Below, in pieces: positions 31,969-39,169 of a DNA stretch of 47,364 nucleotides. The notes beneath the pieces were generated by a model. The model saw only the letters and a list, made by a program, of their open reading frames with translations, was not told the DNA's origin and did not search any database. Source of the DNA: Fermentibacter danicus. GTDB lineage: Bacteria > Fermentibacterota > Fermentibacteria > Fermentibacterales > Fermentibacteraceae. The DNA is taken from NCBI GenBank assembly GCA_001618615.1, contig LKHB01000184.1:1-47364 (forward strand), read 5' to 3'. Position numbers and translations under genes: made by a program. The stretch's first letter is position 1. Each line of letters opens with the position of its first letter.

Positions 31969-32520
31969 TTATGGATTTACACTCGTGTTCGGCGAAGTAT
32001 TGTCAACAATCTCCCATTTTCCAGTTTTCACATCTCGGGCCAGATAGAAGTACTGCTCCGTGTAGCCATCGCTCATAAAAGTTCTTGTATGGTCGTACTC
32101 TACATAGTATTTTGCCTGGACTACGACAAAATGCTCTGCCAGATATTCATCCGTCCATCCGCGTTCTTCTGCAAGGTCGCTGCCGGAGTACATTCTGATA
32201 ACACGCTCTGTTTCACTTTCGTTCACTCTAATCTCATCCACACGCACAGAAATCGTGTACTCCTTGTCGGCTTGACCTTCAATCGCACTTTGAACAGTCT
32301 GAAACGGATCGGCAGATGGCTTTTGAAACCACGGGTCAAATAGTCCAAGCTCATACGCCGCAAAACCACAAAGAGCTGATACGGTGATGACAGCGGCAAT
32401 CAATGCGCCGATTCTTCTGGGCCTTGTTTTCGATACATGCGACTTGTCATAAGAAGGAACTTCGTCAACATATTTCGTATCAAGCCTGCTCATGGCTTCG
32501 AAAAACTTCTTCGAATTCAT
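31969..32520 (-). CDS. Firmicutes-type membrane protein of unknown function, probably acquired
   Basis: 183 residues. The N-terminus MNSKKFFEAMSRLDTKYVDE is the pattern of a large family from Clostridia/Oscillospiraceae, usually encoded next to an ECF-type sigma factor and thought to act as its anti-sigma or a surface protein. One helix follows (GALIAAVITVSALCGFAAY), then an exported ~120-residue domain ending KTGKWEIVDNTSPNTSVNP. GAGGTG lies 6 nt before the ATG. Base composition is far more AT-rich than neighbouring genes. A short open end of another gene overlaps its start by ATGA. It was probably transferred, or it marks a chimeric assembly. Confidence 0.75.
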   Translation of the reverse strand: MNSKKFFEAMSRLDTKYVDEVPSYDKSHVSKTRPRRIGALIAAVITVSALCGFAAYELGLFDPWFQKPSADPFQTVQSAIEGQADKEYTISVRVDEIRVNESETERVIRMYSGSDLAEERGWTDEYLAEHFVVVQAKYYVEYDHTRTFMSDGYTEQYFYLARDVKTGKWEIVDNTSPNTSVNP

Positions 32521-32594
32521 ACGAACACCTCTCTATCCATCATATATTTCCTCATTTCTCGCGAATACGGATCAACCTGACGGAGATATCTCCG
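32517..32594 (-). pseudogene. 3' fragment of a coupled upstream gene
   Basis: A 25-codon open stretch (RRYLRQVDPYSREMRKYM, ending DREVFV) runs to a TGA that overlaps the ATG of the next gene as ATGA. It looks like the tail of a gene cut off when the patch was inserted or assembled. A sigma factor would be the usual partner of the downstream family, but the fragment is too short to name. Confidence 0.4.
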
Positions 32595-32598
32595 TCAG
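32577..32598. repeat. 22-bp perfect palindrome
   Basis: CTGACGGAGAT followed by its exact reverse complement. As RNA it would give an 8-bp stem with a GATATC loop. It lies at the truncated edge of the foreign gene fragment and might be a protein-binding site or a hairpin. Confidence 0.5.
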
Positions 32599-32764
32599 CC
32601 CTACAATTTTCGCTATGATCGGTACGACCGGCTCGTGAGTCGAGGCTGCGGCTGGTCACTGCTTCATCCGTTACGAGCAGGCGGTCGTTCGGTGACACGC
32701 CGCCTGGTGATCATCGAATAGCAGTAGCCTCCGAAGGAACTGAGGAAGCGGGAGGGTCCCCGGA

Positions 32765-32857
32765 GAGCTGAGTTTGGTCCAAATGTTAAAAACGATCTGG
32801 CACCACGATCTGATTGGTCGGGGAGCTGAGTTTGGACCAGATGTTAAAAGCGATCTG
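32765..32857. repeat. Two imperfect 35-bp direct repeats next to tRNA-Val
   Basis: Copies at 32765-32799 and 32823-32857 both begin GAGCTGAGTTTGG and differ at three positions (GTCCAA/GACCAG, AAAC/AAGC). A third partial copy, CGATCTGATTGGT, lies between them. They end 2 bp before the CCA end of tRNA-Val and may be the terminal repeats of a lost mobile element. Confidence 0.6.
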
Positions 32858-32859
32858 AT

Positions 32860-32936
32860 TGGTGGGCGAAGAGGGACTTGAACCCCCGACTTCCTGCGTG
32901 TAAGGCAGGCGCTCTGACCAACTGAGCTATTCGCCC
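32860..32936 (-). tRNA. tRNA-Val (TAC anticodon)
   Basis: 77 nt with CCA encoded. GGGCGAA at the 5' end pairs with TTCGCCC near the 3' end. The D arm has AGCTCAGTTGG, the anticodon loop is CTTACAC (32904-32898) with TAC at 32902-32900, and the T arm has GGTTCAAGTCC. A plausible promoter (TTGCGT at 32980-32975, TATACC at 32956-32951) lies upstream. The foreign patch lies beyond its 3' end. Confidence 0.95.
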
Positions 32937-32950
32937 ACCGAAGAACACAA

Positions 32951-32958
32951 GGTATAAT
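32951..32958 (+). promoter_or_regulatory. Divergent -10 boxes between tRNA-Val and the ACT-domain gene
   Basis: A perfect TATAAT (32953-32958) faces the ACT-domain gene 45 bp downstream, while its opposite strand gives TATACC for tRNA-Val. The two promoters overlap back to back. No strong -35 for the plus strand is visible. Confidence 0.5.
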
Positions 32959-33002
32959 CCGCTCCAGCGACCTAACGCAATGGCCGATTTCCGGAGGTGG
33001 GC

Positions 33003-34817
33003 ATGGCGGTCAGTGGTTCCATCTGCGACGGTAATGCCGGGTCGGACACCACCTCCCTCTCAAGCTGCATCTCCGACGAGACCCGGGTGAGGATCTGTTC
33101 GAGACTGGTCGAGGAGAGCAGAAAGAACGGCAATCTTCCCACGGTCGTCGTCGAGACCGACGAGGACGACGTCTCCCTCCTCGCCGTCACTGCGACGGAC
33201 TGGCCCGGGCTGTCGACGATCTGTCTCAGCGCCATGCAGTATCACGGATGGAACCTGGACTTCGCCGAGGCCTTCGCCGTACAGGACGGGGATCTTCGCA
33301 GAGGGTTCGTGTTCGCCGGAATCCGGGACAGCGATCCGGCGCGCAGACGCAAATTCGGCGACGATTCCCTCGGGATTCAGGGATTGCTCGAGAAGCTGGC
33401 CGAAGGCCGTTCGGACACCCTCTCGCTCATGGCCAGAGCCTTCGAGAGGCTCGAGACCTACGAGAAGGTGAAGACCCAGATCGGCGTCCACTACAAGGAA
33501 ATGCCGGCCCCTGACGCGCTGTGGGGGCCTTCCGGCGAGCTGATCCTGTTCATCTCATCCCGATCCGACGAGTACCTCAGGGAGCGGAAGCCCGAAGACC
33601 TCGCGCAGATGGTCATCACCAACTACGAACTCGTCGAGGGCGTCAGGGCCAGGCGGGGCAGGGCCCTGTTCAGGATCAGGAACATCCGGACGACCCGCGA
33701 GCATCTGACCGGCATCAACATCGCCGGCTACGAGCGGGACATCTCCTTCCAGGACAGTCTGACCGCTCTTGCCTTCGCCTGGCCTGGAGCCACGATCAGG
33801 CATCAGAGAAGGTACACGACGGGCGACGGCATCATCTCCATCCGGGTGGAGATGTCCGGCCCCTCGGGCCTCGCCGCCGACCGTGAGGAACTTCGCAGGA
33901 TGAGCGAGACCCTCCATAAGCTCCTGGTCCGCAACGAACTCGAAAAACTCAAGAAGATCAGGCGCTACGGCGGCAGGGAGCACTATGCCCGCGCCCTCAT
34001 CCCTCTCCTGCTCAAGGAGTGCGAGACGACGCGGATGAACCAGGCCTACATAGCCCTCGAAACCTCGTCCACCTTCGTCTCCGAGTTCAAGATCCTCCTG
34101 GTAACCCTTGCAAGCGACATCGAGTCCCACGACAGGAAGGTCCTGGCTCTCGTGGGCGCCATCGACAGGCTTTCCGGCATGGCGGTCGTCTCTTTCAAGT
34201 CACCTACCAACTACGGCCAGAAGTGGGTCGATCTGCTGGACGTCACCGTACGGAGAGATGCCTATCACGAGATCGAGGAGGCCTACGAGGCGATAAAGGC
34301 CTGCATCGAGGAGGCGATAGGCCCCTTCCGGGATTTCGACATGGGCATGCGTCTGAACGATGTGAAGCAGCTCCGTGAGATACGCGCCATCCTGCCCGAC
34401 ATCCCGGACAGCATGGTCACCGACTTCTACTACAGCCTCGAGGATTTTCTCCGCGCCAGCGCCCCCGTCGAGGAACTCGCCATCCACATCAGGCTGGCCT
34501 TCGAGACTCTCGGCGAGGCTCTGAAGGCCGAAGAGGGATTCATCCCGCCCTCGTCGGTCACCATCGAGAACGAAGGACTCGCCGTGGCCACGCTGTTCTG
34601 CTGCATCCTGTCGGAGAGGGCGCATACCTTCCAGGTACTGCTCGACGTGGTGAAGGAGTACAGGGTGACGGCGAGCCTGATAGACTGGTCGGGCCTGCAC
34701 TGCGTGCTGCTCCGGGTTCACGACAGGAGAGGAGCGCTACGGGAGGAGGACAGGGCCAGGATTCTGAGCGGACTTGCCTCGATATGCAAAAGCCCCCCCG
34801 GAGCCGATCAATCCTGA
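33003..34817 (+). CDS. Large ACT-domain protein of unknown function
   Basis: 604 residues, cytoplasmic. Residues ~55-110 form an ACT-like domain (LLAVTATDWPGLSTICLSAM, then GWNLDFAEAFAV), as in GlnD and other amino-acid-sensing regulators. The middle is mostly helical (LEKLKKIRRYGGREHYARAL, then DIESHDRKVLALVGAIDRL) without a known catalytic motif. The end (RVTASLIDWSGLHCVLLRVH) may be a second ACT-like fold. Such proteins often sense amino acids, but no ligand is evident. ATG at 33003 is preferred as GGAGG is 5 nt upstream. It stands between two tRNA genes and appears monocistronic. Confidence 0.75.
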   Translation: MAVSGSICDGNAGSDTTSLSSCISDETRVRICSRLVEESRKNGNLPTVVVETDEDDVSLLAVTATDWPGLSTICLSAMQYHGWNLDFAEAFAVQDGDLRRGFVFAGIRDSDPARRRKFGDDSLGIQGLLEKLAEGRSDTLSLMARAFERLETYEKVKTQIGVHYKEMPAPDALWGPSGELILFISSRSDEYLRERKPEDLAQMVITNYELVEGVRARRGRALFRIRNIRTTREHLTGINIAGYERDISFQDSLTALAFAWPGATIRHQRRYTTGDGIISIRVEMSGPSGLAADREELRRMSETLHKLLVRNELEKLKKIRRYGGREHYARALIPLLLKECETTRMNQAYIALETSSTFVSEFKILLVTLASDIESHDRKVLALVGAIDRLSGMAVVSFKSPTNYGQKWVDLLDVTVRRDAYHEIEEAYEAIKACIEEAIGPFRDFDMGMRLNDVKQLREIRAILPDIPDSMVTDFYYSLEDFLRASAPVEELAIHIRLAFETLGEALKAEEGFIPPSSVTIENEGLAVATLFCCILSERAHTFQVLLDVVKEYRVTASLIDWSGLHCVLLRVHDRRGALREEDRARILSGLASICKSPPGADQS

Positions 34818-34836
34818 CTCGACGGATGCTCCGAGC

Positions 34837-34866
34837 TTGACAACGGCTGCCCTGAATAGCTAATTT
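34837..34866 (+). promoter_or_regulatory. Promoter of tRNA-Met
   Basis: A perfect TTGACA (34837-34842), 18-nt spacer and TAATTT (34861-34866). The start would fall at about 34873, just before the tRNA 5' end. Confidence 0.65.
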
Positions 34867-34876
34867 CCCGCCCCGT

Positions 34877-34952
34877 GGCGGCGTAGCTCAGTTGGTAGAG
34901 CAGAGGAATCATAATCCTCGGGTCAGGGGTTCAAGTCCCTTCGCCGCTACCA
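34877..34952 (+). tRNA. tRNA-Met (CAT anticodon)
   Basis: 76 nt with CCA encoded. GGCGGCG pairs with CGCCGCT (one G-U pair). The D arm has AGCTCAGTTGG, the anticodon stem GAGGA/TCCTC closes loop ATCATAA with anticodon CAT, and the T arm has GGTTCAAGTCC. The pairing at the end of the acceptor stem fits elongator Met; a lysidine-type Ile tRNA cannot be fully excluded without modification-enzyme comparison. Confidence 0.93.
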
Positions 34953-34959
34953 CCTCTTC

Positions 34960-34984
34960 AAGGGGGGTTCTGCGCCCCCCTTTT
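34960..34984 (+). terminator. Intrinsic terminator after tRNA-Met
   Basis: AAGGGGGG (34960-34967) pairs with CCCCCCTT (34975-34982) over TTCTGCG, ending in TTTT, 8 bp after the CCA end. Confidence 0.9.
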
Positions 34985-35126
34985 CGTTTCGACGCACAAT
35001 CCGGGCTTGATGCATCGTCCGTCCTCAACGAGGAACAGCCCGGCATCCCGTCCTCGACCCATCAGGTTCTGCACCCGGGCAATCCACGGCCAGTCGGGAC
35101 GATCGTGCCGGGAAACGGCGGAGGCC

Positions 35127-35132
35127 TATATT
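35127..35132 (+). promoter_or_regulatory. TATATT -10-like box just before tilS
   Basis: TATATT ends 7 nt before the tilS ATG. The only purine-rich tract (GGCGGAGG) ends 15 nt away, too far for normal ribosome binding, so a leaderless mRNA is possible. No clear -35 box. Confidence 0.4.
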
Positions 35133-35139
35133 CGCTGTC

Positions 35140-36102
35140 ATGAAGTCACCACAGGAACTCCGGTTCATTTCGACCGTGAAACGGGAAGGCATTCTCCCTG
35201 CGGGATCCTGCATAACCGCCGCCGTCTCCGGCGGCGCGGACTCCATATGCATGCTGCACATGATGATGCGTTTCAGAAAGCACATGTCCTGGAGCCTCTC
35301 GGTCCTGCACATCGACCATTCCTACCGGAAATCCAGCGGGACCGACGCGGAGTTCGTGCGATCCGTCGCAACCTCCCTCGATCTCCCGTTCATCCTCCGC
35401 AGGTTCGCTTCCAGGATCAGGAAGAACTCGCCCGAGGCGGACTTCAGCGCCGCACGCCAGGCCGTCTACGAGGAGGTCGCCGGGGATGGTCTGGTAGCCG
35501 TTGCACACACCGCGTCGGACAGGGCCGAAACCCTTCTCATGAGGCTGCTGGAGGGCGCGGGTCTGAGAGGTCTCGGGGGCATGGACTACTTCGGCGTCGG
35601 CCCGGTGAGGCGCCCGATGCTGGACCTGACAGCCTATGAGATCAGACAATACCTTGCCGGGAGAAACCATGCCTGGGTCGAGGACGAGACCAACGCCGCC
35701 GGGACCTTCCTGAGGAACCGAATCAGACACGGCATCCTCGAACCTCTCGAATCGGAATTCCCGGGCGTGTCGAGGAGGATCGCCTCCTCCTCGGCCAATC
35801 TCGGCTCCTGGCGAAGGGTGGCCGAGGGACTGACCCTGACGGCGCTGGGTCAACTTAGCCCTCCCGGCTGCCCCGAAGGCCTCTCGCGGCAGTCGTTCCA
35901 GCGTTACGAAAGGGCTCTGAGGCTGTCGATGCTGTGGGAGATCTGCGGGCGCCCGCGCGGAGGTGCCGCAGAGCTGGAGAAGGCCGACTCGTGGATACAG
36001 ACGGGTGGGGAGGGGGAGAAGCTGCTGCCGGGCGGAACGATACTCTCGGCCGGCAGGGATCTCCTCGTGTTCACAAAAAGCGAGGGTGGGCGATGGAGAT
36101 GA
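35140..36102 (+). CDS. tilS: tRNA(Ile)-lysidine synthase TilS
   Basis: 320 residues. The PP-loop is AAVSGGADSICMLHMM (SGGADS at 30-35), followed by LSVLHIDHSYRKSSGTDAEF, VAVAHTASDRAETLLMRLLE and VEDETNAAGTFLRNRIRHGI, all standard TilS motifs. It puts lysine on C34 of the CAT-anticodon Ile tRNA, turning it to AUA reading. It is shorter than the E. coli enzyme (432) and lacks a full C-terminal domain, as in many bacteria. It overlaps hpt by 10 bp and starts the tilS-hpt-ftsH run, an arrangement common in many phyla. Confidence 0.93.
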   Translation: MKSPQELRFISTVKREGILPAGSCITAAVSGGADSICMLHMMMRFRKHMSWSLSVLHIDHSYRKSSGTDAEFVRSVATSLDLPFILRRFASRIRKNSPEADFSAARQAVYEEVAGDGLVAVAHTASDRAETLLMRLLEGAGLRGLGGMDYFGVGPVRRPMLDLTAYEIRQYLAGRNHAWVEDETNAAGTFLRNRIRHGILEPLESEFPGVSRRIASSSANLGSWRRVAEGLTLTALGQLSPPGCPEGLSRQSFQRYERALRLSMLWEICGRPRGGAAELEKADSWIQTGGEGEKLLPGGTILSAGRDLLVFTKSEGGRWR

Positions 36103-36629
36103 CCCGGGACAGGTACGAGACTCTCATCACGAACGCAGAGATACAGGCCCGCGTGGACGCTATCGCCTCCGAGATCACCACCTGTTATTCCGGCACTGTT
36201 CCGATCATGATGCCCCTACTCAGGGGTGCGTTCGTCTTTGCGGCCGACCTGGCGCGAAAGCTCGATCTGGATGTGGAGGTGGACTTCCTTGGAGCCTCCA
36301 GCTACGGGGGGGCCACCGAGACGTCGGGCGAAATCAGGATGACGCTCGATTCCTCCAGCCCCCTTTCGGGACGCCATGTCCTTATTGTGGAGGATATTGT
36401 GGACACGGGGCTCACTCTCGGATATATTCAAAAATTAATCCGATCCCGCGGTGTGGCTTCCCTACGCACGGCGGTGCTGCTGGACAAGCAGTGCAGAAGG
36501 AAGTCACAGGTCGACATCGACTGGGCGGGATTCACAATCCCGGACAGATTCGTCTTCGGTTACGGCCTGGACGGCCCCGGCGGACTCTTCCGGAACCTTC
36601 CGGACATCATGGCCCTTCCAGCGGAGTGA
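36093..36629 (+). CDS. hpt: Hypoxanthine phosphoribosyltransferase
   Basis: 178 residues, normal length. The PRPP-binding motif is VLIVEDIVDTGLTLGYIQKL; an N-terminal MPLLRGAFVFAADLAR helix and VDFLGASSYGG complete the purine PRTase fold, and the end has WAGFTIPDRFVFGYGLD. It makes IMP (and GMP) from hypoxanthine or guanine with PRPP. ATG at 36093 is used, with GAGGGTGG about 5 nt upstream; ATG at 36099 is a second option. It sits between tilS and ftsH as in many bacteria. Confidence 0.93.
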   Translation: MEMTRDRYETLITNAEIQARVDAIASEITTCYSGTVPIMMPLLRGAFVFAADLARKLDLDVEVDFLGASSYGGATETSGEIRMTLDSSSPLSGRHVLIVEDIVDTGLTLGYIQKLIRSRGVASLRTAVLLDKQCRRKSQVDIDWAGFTIPDRFVFGYGLDGPGGLFRNLPDIMALPAE

Positions 36630-36636
36630 TGGACAG

Positions 36637-38613
36637 ATGACCGACAACAAGCCGCCCGAAAAGCCCGGCCTCCCGCCGGTTCAGTTCGGATGCTCCTTCC
36701 GTACGCTCACGCTCTGGATCCTGGTCATCCTTCTCGTCTATACCGTGTTTTCGATATTCCAGAGCGGAGGCGGATCGATCGACCTGCCTTACACCAGCTT
36801 CCTCGACCTCGTCTCCACCGGTCGCGTCGAGAGTGTCGTCATTGAAACCGGAGGCTCCCTATCCGGCGAGTTCTTCGAACCCGTAAACATCGAAGGCGTA
36901 CAGTACGAGAGATTCACGAGCTTCGTGCCCCTGGAGGACAGGGCCGTAATCGACTCACTGCAGGCCCACGACGTGCGTATCGTCGCCCGCCCTCCCCGCA
37001 TGGACTTCCTCCAGATCGTGCTAAGCATAGCCCCCATAATGATTCTGATCGGATTCTGGGTGTACTTCATGCGGAACGCGGGAGGAGGCGGGAAGGCCTT
37101 CTCGTTCGGCCGCAGCAGGGCGAGGCTCTTCAGCGCAGACCGTCCGAAGACGACGTTCGCGGATGTGGCCGGAGTGGAAGAAGCCAAGGAGGAACTCCGC
37201 GAGATAATCGAGTTCCTGAAGTCGCCCAGGAAGTTCCAGCGCCTCGGCGGCAAGGTTCCGCGGGGCGTCCTGCTCGTCGGCCCACCGGGCACGGGCAAGA
37301 CGCTCCTGGCGAAGGCCGTCGCCGGTGAGGCCGAAGTTCCGTTCTTCTCCATGAGCGGCTCCGACTTCGTGGAGATGTTCGTAGGGGTGGGCGCGAGCCG
37401 TGTGCGCGACCTGTTCGCGCAGGGCAAGGCCAAGGCCCCCTGCATCATCTTCATAGACGAGATCGACGCCGTCGGCAGGCACAGGGGTGCGGTGCTCGGC
37501 GGCGGCCACGACGAGCGCGAGCAGACGCTCAACGCCCTGCTTGTCGAGATGGACGGCTTCGAGTCCAACGAGGGCGTGATAGTGATGGCGGCCACCAACA
37601 GGCCCGACGTCCTCGATCCGGCCCTGCTCAGGCCGGGCAGATTCGACCGGAACGTCATGGTCTCCATGCCCGACGTGAAGGGCCGGGAGGCCATCCTGCG
37701 CGTCCATACCAGGAAGATGCCGCTCGACAAGGGAGTCACCCTCGAGAAGATAGCCCGCGCAACGCCCGGCTTCAGCGGAGCCGACCTGGAGAGCCTTGCG
37801 AACGAGGCGGCCCTCCGGGCCGCGAGGCGGAATCTGAAGAGGATCGAGCAGGAGGACTTCGAGTACGCGATAGACCGCATCGTGATGGGCATCGAGCGCA
37901 GGAGCATGGTGATCAGCCCCGAAGAGAAGAGGCTCACGGCCTTCCATGAAACCGGACACGCCCTCGTGAGCATGTTCATCCCCGGGATGGACCCGGTCCA
38001 CAAGGTGACCATCGTCCCGCGCGGCCGGGCTCTCGGCGTCACAAGCTTCCTCCCGCTGGACGACAGGCACAACTACTCCCTGGAGTACTGCCGCGGCGTC
38101 CTGGCCAGGCTTCTCGGTGGACGCGCCGCGGAGACGATCTTCCTCGACACCCTCAGCACGGGCGCCGGAAACGACCTCGACAAGGCCACCGCTCTCGCCA
38201 GACGAATGGTCTGCGAGTGGGGGATGAGTTCCTCACTCGGCCCGGTGACGCTGGGCGAGACGGGTGAGCCGATCTTCCTGGGCCAGGACATGGGCAGGAT
38301 CCGCAACTACAGCGAACACACGGCCCGGTTGATCGACGACGAGATAAAAAGCCTGCTGGACGAAGCGTACGTGACGGCCGAAGGCATCCTCAGGGAGCAC
38401 GAGGACCTCGCCCGGAGGATGACGGAGGTTCTCCTCGAACAGGAAACCCTGTCCAGCGAGGAGATAAACGCGCTGGTCCGGGGGAACGGGACGGCGGCCG
38501 CGGATACCGCCCCGGATGCGGATTCCGACAAGGAAGGTATCCCTGGCGACGACGGATCTCAGGAGACGGCGGACGAACCGGAGGAGGATGCGGGTGCCGA
38601 TGGATCTGAATAA
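36637..38613 (+). CDS. ftsH: ATP-dependent zinc metalloprotease FtsH
   Basis: 658 residues. Two membrane helices (~24-41 and ~125-144) flank a ~85-residue periplasmic domain. The AAA+ core has Walker A LLVGPPGTGKT (215-222), Walker B IIFIDEIDAVG, the SRH NRPDVLDPALLRPGRFDR and a FVG pore loop (FVEMFVGVG). The protease domain has HETGH (437-441) and the third zinc ligand region STGAGNDLDKATALARRM. It degrades misassembled membrane proteins and regulatory proteins. The C-terminus is acidic and Asp/Glu-rich. It overlaps folE by about 20 bp. Confidence 0.96.
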   Translation: MTDNKPPEKPGLPPVQFGCSFRTLTLWILVILLVYTVFSIFQSGGGSIDLPYTSFLDLVSTGRVESVVIETGGSLSGEFFEPVNIEGVQYERFTSFVPLEDRAVIDSLQAHDVRIVARPPRMDFLQIVLSIAPIMILIGFWVYFMRNAGGGGKAFSFGRSRARLFSADRPKTTFADVAGVEEAKEELREIIEFLKSPRKFQRLGGKVPRGVLLVGPPGTGKTLLAKAVAGEAEVPFFSMSGSDFVEMFVGVGASRVRDLFAQGKAKAPCIIFIDEIDAVGRHRGAVLGGGHDEREQTLNALLVEMDGFESNEGVIVMAATNRPDVLDPALLRPGRFDRNVMVSMPDVKGREAILRVHTRKMPLDKGVTLEKIARATPGFSGADLESLANEAALRAARRNLKRIEQEDFEYAIDRIVMGIERRSMVISPEEKRLTAFHETGHALVSMFIPGMDPVHKVTIVPRGRALGVTSFLPLDDRHNYSLEYCRGVLARLLGGRAAETIFLDTLSTGAGNDLDKATALARRMVCEWGMSSSLGPVTLGETGEPIFLGQDMGRIRNYSEHTARLIDDEIKSLLDEAYVTAEGILREHEDLARRMTEVLLEQETLSSEEINALVRGNGTAAADTAPDADSDKEGIPGDDGSQETADEPEEDAGADGSE

Positions 38614-39169
38614 GATCGAGCAGGGCGTCCGCCTGATACTCGAGGGCATCGACGAGGATCTCGACCGCGAGGGGCTGGTAGACACCCCCTGCCGAACCGC
38701 GAAGTCCATCGCCGAACTGTGCCGGGGGATGGATCCCGCCTCCGCGAGATCGATCAGTACCTTCCACGCCGAGGGCCACGATGATCTCGTCATAGTGAAG
38801 GATATCAGCTTCGCCTCGATATGCGAGCATCACCTGCTTCCATACGTAGGCAGGTGCGACGTGGTCTATCTCCCGGCAGACAGCAGGATCGCCGGCCTCA
38901 GTGCGATCGTCGAGACGGTCGAGACCATGGCCGCAAGGCTGACGACACAGGAGAGGCTCACCACCGAGATAGCCGACAGGCTGATGCAGGAGATCCAGGC
39001 CAAGGGCGTGATGGTCGTGATGGAGGCCGAGCACATGTGCCTCGCCATCAGGGGAGTCCGGAAGCGCGACTCCAGAATCGTCACCTCGGCCATGCGCGGG
39101 TATCTGAGGAGGCTCCCCACCAGAACCGAAGCCCTGGCCCTGATCGGAAGATCGACGAGCGTAAGATGA
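38594..39169 (+). CDS. folE: GTP cyclohydrolase I FolE
   Basis: About 191 residues. The core has ISFASICEHHLLPYVGRCDV (zinc Cys and His), LSAIVETVETMAARLTTQERL, and VVMEAEHMCLAIRGVRKRDS (second zinc Cys). It converts GTP to dihydroneopterin triphosphate, the first step of tetrahydrofolate synthesis, and is a decamer in known cases. I use GTG at 38594, which has GAGGAGG 6 nt upstream inside the ftsH end; ATG at 38600 is nearly as likely and would lose two residues. Its stop overlaps the folP start as ATGA. Confidence 0.93.
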   Translation: MPMDLNKIEQGVRLILEGIDEDLDREGLVDTPCRTAKSIAELCRGMDPASARSISTFHAEGHDDLVIVKDISFASICEHHLLPYVGRCDVVYLPADSRIAGLSAIVETVETMAARLTTQERLTTEIADRLMQEIQAKGVMVVMEAEHMCLAIRGVRKRDSRIVTSAMRGYLRRLPTRTEALALIGRSTSVR

